A stretch of DNA of 64,000 nt from Pseudomonas siliginis (GTDB lineage: Bacteria; Pseudomonadota; Gammaproteobacteria; Pseudomonadales; Pseudomonadaceae): assembly GCF_019145195.1 (NCBI RefSeq), contig NZ_JAHSTW010000001.1, positions 310,001 through 374,000 of the forward strand. Reading direction: 5' to 3'. Of this stretch, positions 1 through 7,652 are shown piece after piece. Within the stretch, counting starts at the first letter, position 1. The number at the start of each line of letters is the position of its first letter. The notes beneath the pieces were generated by a model that was not told the origin of the DNA, did no database searches, and was given only the letters and a program-made list of their open reading frames with translations. The position numbers and the translations under genes were made by a program.

Positions 1-220
1 CAGTGAAAACGTCGCGCATGGTATACGGTCGCATTAGTAATTGAAACGTATTCCTATTTGTCATGTTGATCAGGATTGGTGAGCGAGATTCATCACTCCA
101 TCCTGAAACCGCGCATTATCAGTGGCGCGTCGATGGCCTAGGCTCGTAGAGATCCGACGTCAATCGATGGCTGCGCCGCGCTACGTGGGCGTCGCTAGCC
201 TGTCTGAAAGGAATTTGCAG
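1..220. other. Non-coding region upstream of paoC
   Basis: All three forward frames close within the first 45 bases, so no gene enters from the left on the + strand and the molybdopterin gene at 221 is not directly coupled to an upstream partner. On the - strand an open frame begins with ATG at 34-32 or 19-17 and runs off the window, but neither has a convincing ribosome binding site, so a leftward gene is only a possibility. An AT-rich stretch near 33-65 could hold a promoter. Confidence 0.4.
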
Positions 221-2431
221 ATGAAATTCGACACCCCGGCCTCCTCCAATCCGATCGACCAGCTGAACGTCATCGGCCAACCTGCCGACCGCATCGACGG
301 CAAGCTGAAAACCACCGGCACCGCTCCCTACGCCTACGAGCAAAACGCAGCGGTGCCGGACGCCGCCTATGGCTATATCGTCGGCACCGGGATCGGCAAG
401 GGGCGCATTGCCTCGATCGATTCGACGCAAGCGCGTGAAGCGTCCGGGGTGATTGCCATCGTCACTTACGAAAACGCCGGGCCATTGGCCAAAGGCGAGT
501 TTTATGTAGCCAGGGCGTTGGCCGGGCCGCAGGTCGATCACTATCACCAGGCCGTGGCGATTGTCGTCGCGGACACCTTCGAACAGGCCCGCGCGGCCGC
601 CGGCTTGCTCGACATCCGCTACGTGGCCGAACCAGGTTCCTTCGATCTGGAGGCGGCGAAAGACTCCGCAACCCCACCGCCACCGGCCGGTTTCGGCCCG
701 CCGCCGCAGACCAGCGCCGGTGACTTTGAAGGCGCCTTCAACGCTGCGCCCGTGCAAATCGATCAGCACTACAGCACGCCTGACCAGGCCCACGCGATGA
801 TGGAACCGCACGCAACCATTGCCCGCTGGAGCGGCACGCAGTTGACCTTGTGGACATCGATCCAACAGATCAACTGGGGCGTGCGCGATCTGGCGAAAAC
901 CCTCGGCATCGCCAAGGAAGATGTGCGCCTGATCTCGCCGTATATCGGCGGTGGTTTCGGCGGTAAGGGCACGATTCTTTGCGACGCAGTGTTGGCATCC
1001 CTGGCCGCTCGACATGCCGGGCGACCGGTGAAAGTCGCGCTGCCGCGGCCGCTGATGTTCAACAACCTGACCCATCGTCCGGCGACGCTTCAGCGCCTGC
1101 GCATCGGTGCCAACCGTGACGGCGTGATCACGGCGATCGGCCACGAGAGCTGGTCGGGCAATCTGCGCGGCGGACGCGCCGAAGCGGCTACCGCGTCAAC
1201 CCGATTGCTTTACGCCGGTGCCAATCGCATGACCCGTTTGAATCTCGCCGTGCTTGATCTCGCCGAGGGTTCGGCGATGCGCGCGCCGGGCGAGGCACCG
1301 GGGATGATGGCGCTGGAAATCGCCATGGATGAACTGGCCGAAAAGCTGCAGATGGATCCGCTGCAGCTGCGCATCCTCAACGACTCGCAGGTCGATCCGG
1401 AGCAACCGGCGCGGCCGTTCTCCAAACGGCAGTTGGTGGAATGCCTGAACACTGGCGCCGAACGCTTTGGCTGGCGTCAGCGCAACCCTCAACCCGCTCA
1501 GCGCCGTGAGGGCGGTTGGCTGATCGGCATCGGGCTGGCCTCGGCGATTCGCGGCGCACCGACGACCGCTTCGGCGGCGCGGGTGCGACTCGATCGTCAA
1601 GGCGTCATCACCGTGGAAACCGACATGACCGACATCGGCACCGGCAGTTACACCATCATCGCCCAGACCGCTGCCGAAATGATGGGCGTGCCGCTGGACC
1701 GTGTCGTGGTGCACTTGGGCGATTCGCGGTTTCCGGAATCGTCGGGCTCCGGCGGCCAGTGGGGCGCAGCCTCCTCCACTGCCGGCGTGTATGCCGCGTG
1801 CATGAAACTGCGTGAAGCCGCTGCTCGCGCCGTCGGGTTTGGCCCGCAGCAAGCCGAGTTTGTCGACGGGCAAATTCGCGCAGGCTCGCAGCAGGTTGCC
1901 TTGGCTCAGGCCGCAGCCAATGGCGAGCTGACGGGCGAGGACCGCATGGAATACGGCGATCTGGCCGAGCGTTTTGCCCAGCAGACTTTCGGCGCGCATT
2001 TCGCCGAGGTCGCGGTCAATGCGGCGACCGGCGAAATTCGCCTGCGTCGGCAACTGGCCGTGTGCGCCGCCGGGCGCATCCTCAACCCGAAAACCGCGCG
2101 CAGCCAGATCATCGGCGGCATGACCATGGGCGCCGGCGCGGCATTGATGGAAGAGCTGGCGGTGGATCATCGAATCGGCTTTTTCGTCAATCACGATCTG
2201 GCCGGATACGAGGTGCCGGTGCACGCCGACATTCCCCATCAGGAAGTAATCTTTCTCGATGAAGTCGACCCGTATGCCACCCCGTTGAAAGCCAAAGGCG
2301 TTGGCGAGTTGGGTATCAGCGGCGCGGCGGCGGCGATCGCCAATGCGATCTATAACGCTTGCGGCGTGCGGGTGCGCGATTATCCGATTACGCTGGATAA
2401 ACTCATCGGCGAGTTGTCCTACCCGGTCTGA
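221..2431 (+). CDS. paoC: Xanthine dehydrogenase-family aldehyde oxidoreductase, molybdopterin-binding subunit (PaoC-like)
   Basis: A 736-residue large subunit of the molybdenum hydroxylase family, which oxidises aldehydes or N-heterocycles with water as oxygen source. The ATG at 221 is chosen because AGGAA precedes it; the frame is open from a GTG at 122 but that extension resembles nothing. Visible family marks are the glycine-rich GGGFGGKG segment in the middle and GVGELG near the C-terminus, whose Glu is the expected catalytic base. No Tat signal is seen; in E. coli PaoABC the signal is on PaoA. The 2Fe-2S (PaoA) and FAD (PaoB) subunits normally precede this gene but are not immediately upstream. 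The family is sure; the paoC name and substrate are inferred. Confidence 0.85.
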   Translation: MKFDTPASSNPIDQLNVIGQPADRIDGKLKTTGTAPYAYEQNAAVPDAAYGYIVGTGIGKGRIASIDSTQAREASGVIAIVTYENAGPLAKGEFYVARALAGPQVDHYHQAVAIVVADTFEQARAAAGLLDIRYVAEPGSFDLEAAKDSATPPPPAGFGPPPQTSAGDFEGAFNAAPVQIDQHYSTPDQAHAMMEPHATIARWSGTQLTLWTSIQQINWGVRDLAKTLGIAKEDVRLISPYIGGGFGGKGTILCDAVLASLAARHAGRPVKVALPRPLMFNNLTHRPATLQRLRIGANRDGVITAIGHESWSGNLRGGRAEAATASTRLLYAGANRMTRLNLAVLDLAEGSAMRAPGEAPGMMALEIAMDELAEKLQMDPLQLRILNDSQVDPEQPARPFSKRQLVECLNTGAERFGWRQRNPQPAQRREGGWLIGIGLASAIRGAPTTASAARVRLDRQGVITVETDMTDIGTGSYTIIAQTAAEMMGVPLDRVVVHLGDSRFPESSGSGGQWGAASSTAGVYAACMKLREAAARAVGFGPQQAEFVDGQIRAGSQQVALAQAAANGELTGEDRMEYGDLAERFAQQTFGAHFAEVAVNAATGEIRLRRQLAVCAAGRILNPKTARSQIIGGMTMGAGAALMEELAVDHRIGFFVNHDLAGYEVPVHADIPHQEVIFLDEVDPYATPLKAKGVGELGISGAAAAIANAIYNACGVRVRDYPITLDKLIGELSYPV

Positions 2432-2456
2432 GACTGGATCACGCGGGATATCGCCC

Positions 2457-2789
2457 ATGTACCCCACCACCCCCGATGGCCGCTATTTTGTGGTCAAGCA
2501 ACAGCTATGGCGTTGCAGCAATCCAGCGCTGCCAGCCGCCGAGCGTGAGGCGTTTGTAGCCGAACTCATGTCAGCGCGGCGTGCGGTCAGAGAGGCGAAG
2601 CGTGGCGACGATGCACAGGCGTTGAAGTCAGCGAGAGCTCGCGTCAACGACGCCAAAGTCGCGCTGGGTGAGCGCGGGCCGGTGTGGTGGGATGACGGCA
2701 GCCCGGATTACAACCGATTCAAAGTGAGCAATACGCCGTACGCGCAGTGGTTTGCCCAACTGCCTGAAGAGGACAGCAGTTCTGCCTGA
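2457..2789 (+). CDS. Conserved hypothetical protein, 110 aa
   Basis: A small soluble protein starting at ATG 2457, 25 bases after paoC. It starts MYPTTPDGRYFVVKQQLWR, has a central Ala/Arg/Lys-rich helix that may form a coiled coil (about residues 28-70), and ends with a WWDDGSPDYNRF segment that looks conserved. I recognise it as the kind of short protein common in Pseudomonas but know no function. Start choice rests on the N-terminal sequence; the ribosome binding site is weak. No signal peptide or membrane segment is seen. Confidence 0.6.
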   Translation: MYPTTPDGRYFVVKQQLWRCSNPALPAAEREAFVAELMSARRAVREAKRGDDAQALKSARARVNDAKVALGERGPVWWDDGSPDYNRFKVSNTPYAQWFAQLPEEDSSSA

Positions 2790-2839
2790 GTTTTGAATGG
2801 CCTGCTGATCTCCAATTCCACCAATCAACACAGATCTCC

Positions 2840-3194
2840 TGTGGGAGCGAGCCTGCTCGCGAATGCATTGGGTCAGTTAAAGAAGATGTTGGATGTGCCG
2901 CCGTCTTCGCGAGCAGGCTCACTCCCGCAGGATTGGGGATTGAATGAAGATCGATGGTTCAGCACGAAACAGTGTAGGAGTGAGCCTGCTCGCGATTGCG
3001 TTGGATCAGGCAATGAAGATGTTGAATGTGCCGCCGTCTTCGCGAGCAGGCTCGCTCCCACAGGATTGGGGATTGAATAAAGATCGATGGTTCGGCCCAT
3101 AACAGTGTGGGAGCGAGCCTGCTCGCGAATGCATTGGGTCAGTTAAAGAAGATGTTGGATGTGCCGCCGTCTTCGCGAGCAGGCTCACTCCTAC
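2840..3194. repeat. Tandem triplet of REPIN elements (period 133 bp)
   Basis: Three REP doublets begin at 2840, 2973 and 3106, exactly 133 bases apart. Each has arms of the GGAGCGAGCCTGCTCGCG type in opposite orientation around a spacer of about 45 bases, and the units are joined by a near-identical linker containing GATTGGGGATTGAAT. This fills the 424-base gap between the hypothetical gene and nemR; nothing else is seen there. The exact spacing shows tandem duplication rather than three separate insertions. Confidence 0.95.
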
Positions 3195-3213
3195 AAGGGA
3201 TCTGCGGCGAGGC

Positions 3214-3798
3214 TCAGACTCGCAGCAACTGCCGGGTCATCGCCATCGAAGTTTCCAGCGACTGTCCGGTGCGCTGCAATTTGTTCAGCAGGCTGGCACC
3301 GAGCCAGAGCTGATACAGCGTCTCCGCCAACTTGCGCGCATCGCCCTCCGGCAGGCTTTTGTCGGTCTGGCCTTGTTCGATGCATTCGGTGATGCGCGCG
3401 ACGATGCGTTCGGCACCGTCGCGCAAGGTCAGGCGCATTGATTCGGACAGGTCGGCGACTTCGGCGCTGAGTTTCACCACCAGGCATTCATCGCCGTGGC
3501 CTTCGAGGGTGCAGCGGTTCTGCCAGCCCTGCCAGTAATCCATCAAACGCTCGAAGGCAGTCAGCCCAGGCGATGTCAGGCGGCGCTCCATATCGGCAAG
3601 GTAGTCGACAAAGTAATCCTCGAGCAGCGCCTGGCCGTACAACTCCTTGGATTTGAAGTAGTGATAGAACGAGCCCTTCGGCACGCCGGCGGTCTGCAGG
3701 ATCTCGTTGAGGCCGACGCTGGTGAAGCCCTTCTCGGCCATCATCCGGTGGCCGGTGTCGAGCAAGTGTTGGCGGGTGTCGTCAAAGGTCGGCTTCAT
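3214..3798 (-). CDS. nemR: TetR-family electrophile-sensing repressor NemR
   Basis: A 194-residue TetR regulator with an N-terminal helix-turn-helix (about residues 25-48, including VPKGSFYHYFKSKE). It aligns by eye along its whole length with E. coli NemR, including the block CLVVKLSAEVADLSE. Cys105 matches the redox-active Cys106 of E. coli NemR and Lys173 matches Lys175, the pair reported to form a reversible bond on oxidation by hypochlorite. It is divergent from a DJ-1/PfpI gene and close to nemA. Copies of one operator lie in its own promoter, before the DJ-1 gene and before nemA. ATG 3798 is preferred over a TTG 21 bases upstream. By family knowledge it de-represses on reactive chlorine, methylglyoxal and quinones. 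Confidence 0.88.
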   Translation of the reverse strand: MKPTFDDTRQHLLDTGHRMMAEKGFTSVGLNEILQTAGVPKGSFYHYFKSKELYGQALLEDYFVDYLADMERRLTSPGLTAFERLMDYWQGWQNRCTLEGHGDECLVVKLSAEVADLSESMRLTLRDGAERIVARITECIEQGQTDKSLPEGDARKLAETLYQLWLGASLLNKLQRTGQSLETSMAMTRQLLRV

Positions 3799-3819
3799 GG
3801 TGCGCAAAATTCCAGACAA

Positions 3820-3835
3820 TAGACCAGTCGTATAG
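3820..3835. promoter_or_regulatory. Predicted NemR operator 1 (nemR promoter)
   Basis: The sequence TAGACCAGTCGTATA, read on the - strand as TATACGACTGGTCTA, lies 22 bases upstream of nemR. It shares the 11-base core CGACTGGTCTA with the two other copies near the DJ-1 gene and nemA. The position suits autorepression. Confidence 0.7.
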
Positions 3836-3893
3836 TTTTCAGGACCGGGAGTTTGCCATAACCGACGGGCAAAAACATTTTCTGAAAAAATTA

Positions 3894-3910
3894 CTAGACG
3901 ACTGGTCTAA
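3894..3910. promoter_or_regulatory. Predicted NemR operator 2 (DJ-1 gene promoter)
   Basis: TAGACGACTGGTCTA is the best palindrome of the three copies (TAGAC, 5 bases, GTCTA). It sits in the divergent region about 100 bases before the DJ-1/PfpI gene. The right half GGTCTA equals the half-site known for E. coli NemR. Confidence 0.75.
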
Positions 3911-4010
3911 TTGGAAACTATGCTGCGCCCCGACACACAAATTCATGCGGCACCGACATCAAGCGAATCCCTCGCCTCTTGCCGATGCCAGACCAACCCA
4001 AGGGTGCTCT

Positions 4011-4688
4011 ATGAAAATCTTGATGGTTCTGACTTCCCACGATCAGCTCGGCAACACTGGCAAGAAAACCGGTTTCTGGCTGGAAGAGTTCGCCGCGCCC
4101 TACTACGCCTTCAAGGACGCCGGCGCCGACGTCACCCTGGTATCGCCTGCCGGCGGCCAGCCGCCGCTCGATCCGAAAAGCGATGAGCCAAGCGCGCAGA
4201 CTGCCGAAACCGATCGCTTCCGCGCTGATCCGGCCGCACAACAGGCACTCGCCACCACCGGCCGTTTGGCTGACGTGAAGGCTGAGGATTTCGACGCAGT
4301 GTTCTACCCAGGTGGCCACGGCCCGCTGTGGGATCTGGCCGAAGACAAGGCCTCGATCGCGCTGATCGAAGCCTTCGACCGCGCCAACAAACCTCACGGT
4401 TTTGTCTGCCACGCACCCGGCGTATTGCGTCATGTGGTGCGCGCTGACGGCCAGCCGATCGTCAAAGATCGCGACGTCACCGGTTTCACCAACGCCGAAG
4501 AAGCTGCTGTTGGTCTGACTGACGTGGTGCCGTTCCTCATCGAAGACGAGTTCCAGCGTCTGGGCGGGCGTTACTCGAAAGTCGCCGACTGGCAGGTGCA
4601 TGTGGTCGCTGACGGTCAACTGGTCACCGGCCAGAACCCGGCCAGCTCCTCCGCCGTTGCCGAAAAGCTGTTGAAAATGCTCGGCTGA
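4011..4688 (+). CDS. DJ-1/PfpI-family (type 1 glutamine amidotransferase-like) protein, probable glyoxalase/deglycase
   Basis: A 225-residue cytosolic protein of the Hsp31/DJ-1 superfamily. Cys133 lies in the nucleophile elbow GFVCHAPG and Glu25 in GFWLEEF is the usual partner acid; PGGHGPLWDL forms the oxyanion loop. ATG 4011 follows AAGGG at good distance. Members of this group convert methylglyoxal to lactate without glutathione or act on glycated products. Control by the NemR operator at 3894 fits a role against reactive carbonyls, taking the place that gloA holds in the E. coli nemRA-gloA unit. It is followed by a strong terminator. The enzymatic activity is inferred from family and context. 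Confidence 0.88.
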   Translation: MKILMVLTSHDQLGNTGKKTGFWLEEFAAPYYAFKDAGADVTLVSPAGGQPPLDPKSDEPSAQTAETDRFRADPAAQQALATTGRLADVKAEDFDAVFYPGGHGPLWDLAEDKASIALIEAFDRANKPHGFVCHAPGVLRHVVRADGQPIVKDRDVTGFTNAEEAAVGLTDVVPFLIEDEFQRLGGRYSKVADWQVHVVADGQLVTGQNPASSSAVAEKLLKMLG

Positions 4689-4709
4689 ATCCATTGCTCC
4701 AACCCGATC

Positions 4710-4744
4710 AACGCCGCGTGCGTACAGCCCGGCGTTGTTTTTTT
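4710..4744 (+). terminator. Rho-independent terminator after the DJ-1 gene
   Basis: The stem AACGCC/GGCGTT (4710-4715 with 4731-4736) is followed by G and eight T residues. It separates the DJ-1 gene from nemA, which then needs its own promoter. Confidence 0.8.
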
Positions 4745-4753
4745 GCCCAGTCA

Positions 4754-4770
4754 CTAGTCGACTGGTCTAA
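4754..4770. promoter_or_regulatory. Predicted NemR operator 3 (nemA promoter)
   Basis: TAGTCGACTGGTCTA lies 20 bases before the nemA start and just after the terminator. It shares the core CGACTGGTCTA with operators 1 and 2, so nemA appears to be a separate transcription unit under the same repressor. Confidence 0.75.
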
Positions 4771-4790
4771 TCAGATTCAAGGCTTACTCC

Positions 4791-5912
4791 ATGAATAATG
4801 CTTTCTTCACGCCTGCCAAATTGGGCGCCCACACCCTGAAAAACCGCATCGTCCTGCCGCCCCTCACCCGCCAGCGCAGTACGCAACCGGGCAATGTCGC
4901 CAACGAATTGATGGCCGAGTATTACCAGCAGCGCGCCGGTGCCGGTTTGCTCGTCACCGAAGGCACGCAGATCGAACCGCGCGGCCAAGGTTATGCGTGG
5001 ACGCCGGGCATTCACACGCCGGAACAGATCGCCGGTTGGCGCAAAGTCACCGAGGCGGTGCACGCGGTGGATGGGGTGATCTTCGCCCAGCTCTGGCATG
5101 TCGGTCGGGTCTCGCACACGGCGTTGCAGCCCAACGGCGATGCGCCGGTGTCGGCCTCTGCGGTCGCCACGGACCGCGTCAGCGTGTTCATCGAAACCGC
5201 GCCAGGTGTCGGTGAACTGGTGCCGCCGTCCGCTCCGCGCGCGTTGAGCACCGATGAAGTGCAGGAACTGATTCAGCTGTACATCCAGGCCGCGCGCAAC
5301 GCGATGGATGCGGGTTTCGATGGCATCGAACTGCACTGCGCCAACGGTTATCTGGTCAACCAGTTCATCTCCGCCCACAGCAACCTGCGCACCGACCAAT
5401 ACGGCGGCTCACTGGATAATCGCTTGCGCTTTTTGCGCGAAGTGGTGGCCGGCGTCGCCGAATGCATCGGCAAGGACAAGGTCGGTGTGCGTTTCGCGCC
5501 GTTGTTCACTACCACCGATGAAGCGCGGACGTATCTGGGCCTGGTCGAGGAAGATCCGCACACAACTTACATTGCCGCGATCAAGATTCTTGAAGACGTC
5601 GGCATCGCCTACCTGTCGATCGCCGAAGCCGACTGGGACAACGCGCCAGCGATGCCGCAGACCTTTCGCCAGGCCGTGCGCGACACGTTCAGCGGCGCGA
5701 TCATTTATGCCGGGCGCTACACCGCCAAAACCGGCGCGCAATTGCTTGAGTCGGGGCTGGCCGATCTCGTTGCGTTTGGCCGACCGTTTATGGCCAACCC
5801 GGACCTGCCGGCGCGGATTGCCAATGACTGGCCGTTGAATCAGTTGAATCCGGCGACGGTGTATGGCGGCGGTGCCGAGGGTTATATCGACTATCCGACC
5901 TACCCCGCCTAA
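4791..5912 (+). CDS. nemA: Old Yellow Enzyme-family alkene reductase, N-ethylmaleimide reductase
   Basis: A 373-residue FMN-dependent TIM-barrel reductase that uses NADPH to reduce activated C=C bonds (maleimides, enones, nitro compounds). Seen directly: the N-terminal KNRIVLPPLTRQR segment, FAQLWHVGRVSH, the substrate-binding HCAN (the His/Asn pair of the family) in GIELHCANGYLVNQF, and a C-terminal VAFGRPFMANPDLP. Length matches E. coli NemA (365). It has its own NemR-type operator at 4754. A second OYE with similar marks lies at 15923, but that one lacks the operator. Confidence 0.92.
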   Translation: MNNAFFTPAKLGAHTLKNRIVLPPLTRQRSTQPGNVANELMAEYYQQRAGAGLLVTEGTQIEPRGQGYAWTPGIHTPEQIAGWRKVTEAVHAVDGVIFAQLWHVGRVSHTALQPNGDAPVSASAVATDRVSVFIETAPGVGELVPPSAPRALSTDEVQELIQLYIQAARNAMDAGFDGIELHCANGYLVNQFISAHSNLRTDQYGGSLDNRLRFLREVVAGVAECIGKDKVGVRFAPLFTTTDEARTYLGLVEEDPHTTYIAAIKILEDVGIAYLSIAEADWDNAPAMPQTFRQAVRDTFSGAIIYAGRYTAKTGAQLLESGLADLVAFGRPFMANPDLPARIANDWPLNQLNPATVYGGGAEGYIDYPTYPA

Positions 5913-5930
5913 GAACCCCAAACAAGTTCC

Positions 5931-6020
5931 TGTGGGAGCGAGCCTGCTTGCGAAGGCGGTGGGTCAGTCAGCACTTGTATTGACTGACAGGACGCTTTCG
6001 CGAGCAGGCTCGCTCCCACA
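5931..6020. repeat. REPIN (REP doublet)
   Basis: Two inverted REP arms of the GGAGCGAGCCTGCTTGCG/CGCGAGCAGGCTCGCTCC type enclose a 45-base spacer just after nemA. It may act as a transcription or mRNA-stability barrier between nemA and the photolyase promoter. Confidence 0.93.
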
Positions 6021-6046
6021 ATAGGATGTCAGTGGCCGCTAAAACC

Positions 6047-6070
6047 TATACATATCAAACAATCTGTATA
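6047..6070. promoter_or_regulatory. Predicted class II LitR (light-responsive MerR-family) operator
   Basis: TATACA, 12 bases, TGTATA is a perfect inverted repeat. It agrees exactly with the consensus T(G/A)TACA-N12-TGTA(C/T)A that I recall for LitR/PplR of P. putida. It sits 38 bases before the photolyase start, the kind of gene that this regulator controls by blue light. No LitR gene is in the window. Confidence 0.7.
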
Positions 6071-6107
6071 ACTATTGGAGTTCGAATCGTTCACCGGACT
6101 TCGCTCC

Positions 6108-7646
6108 ATGCCCCCTGCCCACCGTTTGCTCCTGATCCTCGGCGACCAGCTGTCTTTCGACCTGGCCTCCCTGCAGCCACTCGATCCCCAGCAAGACCTG
6201 CTGCTGATGGTCGAGGTCATGGAGGAAGCGACCCACGTCGCCCATCATCCGCAAAAGATCGCCCTGATCTTCAGCTCCATGCGCCACTTTGCCGAGGCGT
6301 TGCGCGATAAAGGCTACCGCGTCCAATACGTCCGCCTCGACGACCCGGATAACAGCGGCTCCATCCCCGGCGAATTGCAGCGCTGGCAAACCCTCACCGG
6401 CGCAGAAGAGATTCATATCACCGAATGCGGCGACTGGCGCCTTGAGCAGTCAATCAAAGATTCGGGCTTGCCCGTGCACTGGCATTCAGACAGCCGCTTC
6501 CTCTGCTCCCGCGAAGAGTTCTCCAATTGGGCCAGCGGCAAGAAACAGCTGCGCATGGAGTTCTTCTACCGCGAGATGCGGCGCAAGAGTCGGCTGCTGC
6601 TTAATGGTGACGGCACGCCGGTCGGCGGTGCGTGGAATTTCGATGCGGAGAATCGCAAGGCGCTGCCCAAACACGCCAAACCGCCCTACCCGGCGCGTTT
6701 CGCCAATGACGCAATCACCCAAGAGGTGCTGGCGTTGGTCGGCGAGCGCTTCGCCAGCCATTACGGCACGCTGGATGACTTCAATTACCCGGTGACCCAC
6801 GCCGATGCTCAGGCCCTGTGGCAATACTTTCTCGACTACGCGCTGGCCGGCTTCGGTGATTACCAGGACGCCATGGCCAGCGACGAACCGTTCCTGTTTC
6901 ACGCGCGGATCAGCGCGGCGCTGAACATCGGCCTGCTCGATTTGCGCCAGCTGTGCAGCGATGTCGAGGCGGCGTACTGGTCGGGGAGCATTGGCCTCAA
7001 CGCTGCCGAAGGCTTCATTCGGCAACTGATCGGCTGGCGTGAATACGTGCGCGGCGTGTACTGGCTGAAGATGCCGGACTACGCCGAGGGCAACGTGTTT
7101 GGCAACTCGCGTCCGCTGCCGGAGTTCTACTGGACCGGGCAGACACAGATGAACTGCATGCGCCAGGCCATCGGCCAAAGCCTGCAACATGCCTACGCCC
7201 ACCACATTCAGCGCCTGATGGTCACCGGTAACTTTGCCTTGCTCGCCGGGATTGCGCCGAAGGAAATCTGTGAGTGGTATCTGGCGATCTACATGGACGC
7301 TTTCGACTGGGTCGAACTGCCCAACACCCTCGGCATGGTCATGCACGCCGACGGCGGTTATCTCGGCTCCAAGCCTTACTGCGCCAGCGGCCAGTACATC
7401 AATCGAATGTCGGATTACTGCGGCGACTGCGCCTACAAGGTCAAGGAAAGCAGCGCGGACGATGCCTGCCCGTTCAATGCGCTGTACTGGCATTTCCTCA
7501 TGCGCCACGGCGACATCCTGCGCGGCAATCAGCGCATGGGCATGATGTACAAGAACCTCGACCGCATGCCGCTGGCCAAGCAGGATGCGCTGTGGCAACG
7601 CGGGCAGACGCTGTTGGCCAAACTGGATAAGGGCGAAGCTTTCTAG
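6108..7646 (+). CDS. FeS-containing bacterial cryptochrome/photolyase (PhrB/FeS-BCP family)
   Basis: A 512-residue flavoprotein of the FeS-BCP branch, whose studied members (Agrobacterium PhrB) repair (6-4) photoproducts with FAD, a lumazine antenna and a 4Fe-4S cluster. The N-terminal LLLILGDQLSFDLASLQ is the antenna domain start. The cluster ligands are visible as a Cys in QMNCMRQA and a C-terminal trio in YCGDCAYK and DACPFNALYW. The FAD domain runs from about residue 230. ATG 6108 is preferred to TTG 6075, because an upstream start would lie within a few bases of the LitR-type operator. The gene converges on the diguanylate cyclase, with 6 bases between stops. Confidence 0.9.
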   Translation: MPPAHRLLLILGDQLSFDLASLQPLDPQQDLLLMVEVMEEATHVAHHPQKIALIFSSMRHFAEALRDKGYRVQYVRLDDPDNSGSIPGELQRWQTLTGAEEIHITECGDWRLEQSIKDSGLPVHWHSDSRFLCSREEFSNWASGKKQLRMEFFYREMRRKSRLLLNGDGTPVGGAWNFDAENRKALPKHAKPPYPARFANDAITQEVLALVGERFASHYGTLDDFNYPVTHADAQALWQYFLDYALAGFGDYQDAMASDEPFLFHARISAALNIGLLDLRQLCSDVEAAYWSGSIGLNAAEGFIRQLIGWREYVRGVYWLKMPDYAEGNVFGNSRPLPEFYWTGQTQMNCMRQAIGQSLQHAYAHHIQRLMVTGNFALLAGIAPKEICEWYLAIYMDAFDWVELPNTLGMVMHADGGYLGSKPYCASGQYINRMSDYCGDCAYKVKESSADDACPFNALYWHFLMRHGDILRGNQRMGMMYKNLDRMPLAKQDALWQRGQTLLAKLDKGEAF

Positions 7647-7652
7647 CGCGCC

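Noticed and set aside
30..66. Fur-box-like sequence TAATTGAAACGTATTCCTATTTG before a possible leftward gene
   Set aside because: Only about 9 of 14 positions fit the Fur core and no leftward gene can be confirmed inside the window.
1196..2470. Long open frame on the - strand inside paoC
   Set aside because: GC-rich codon bias opens frames opposite real genes; the product has no recognisable motif and the + strand protein is clearly conserved.
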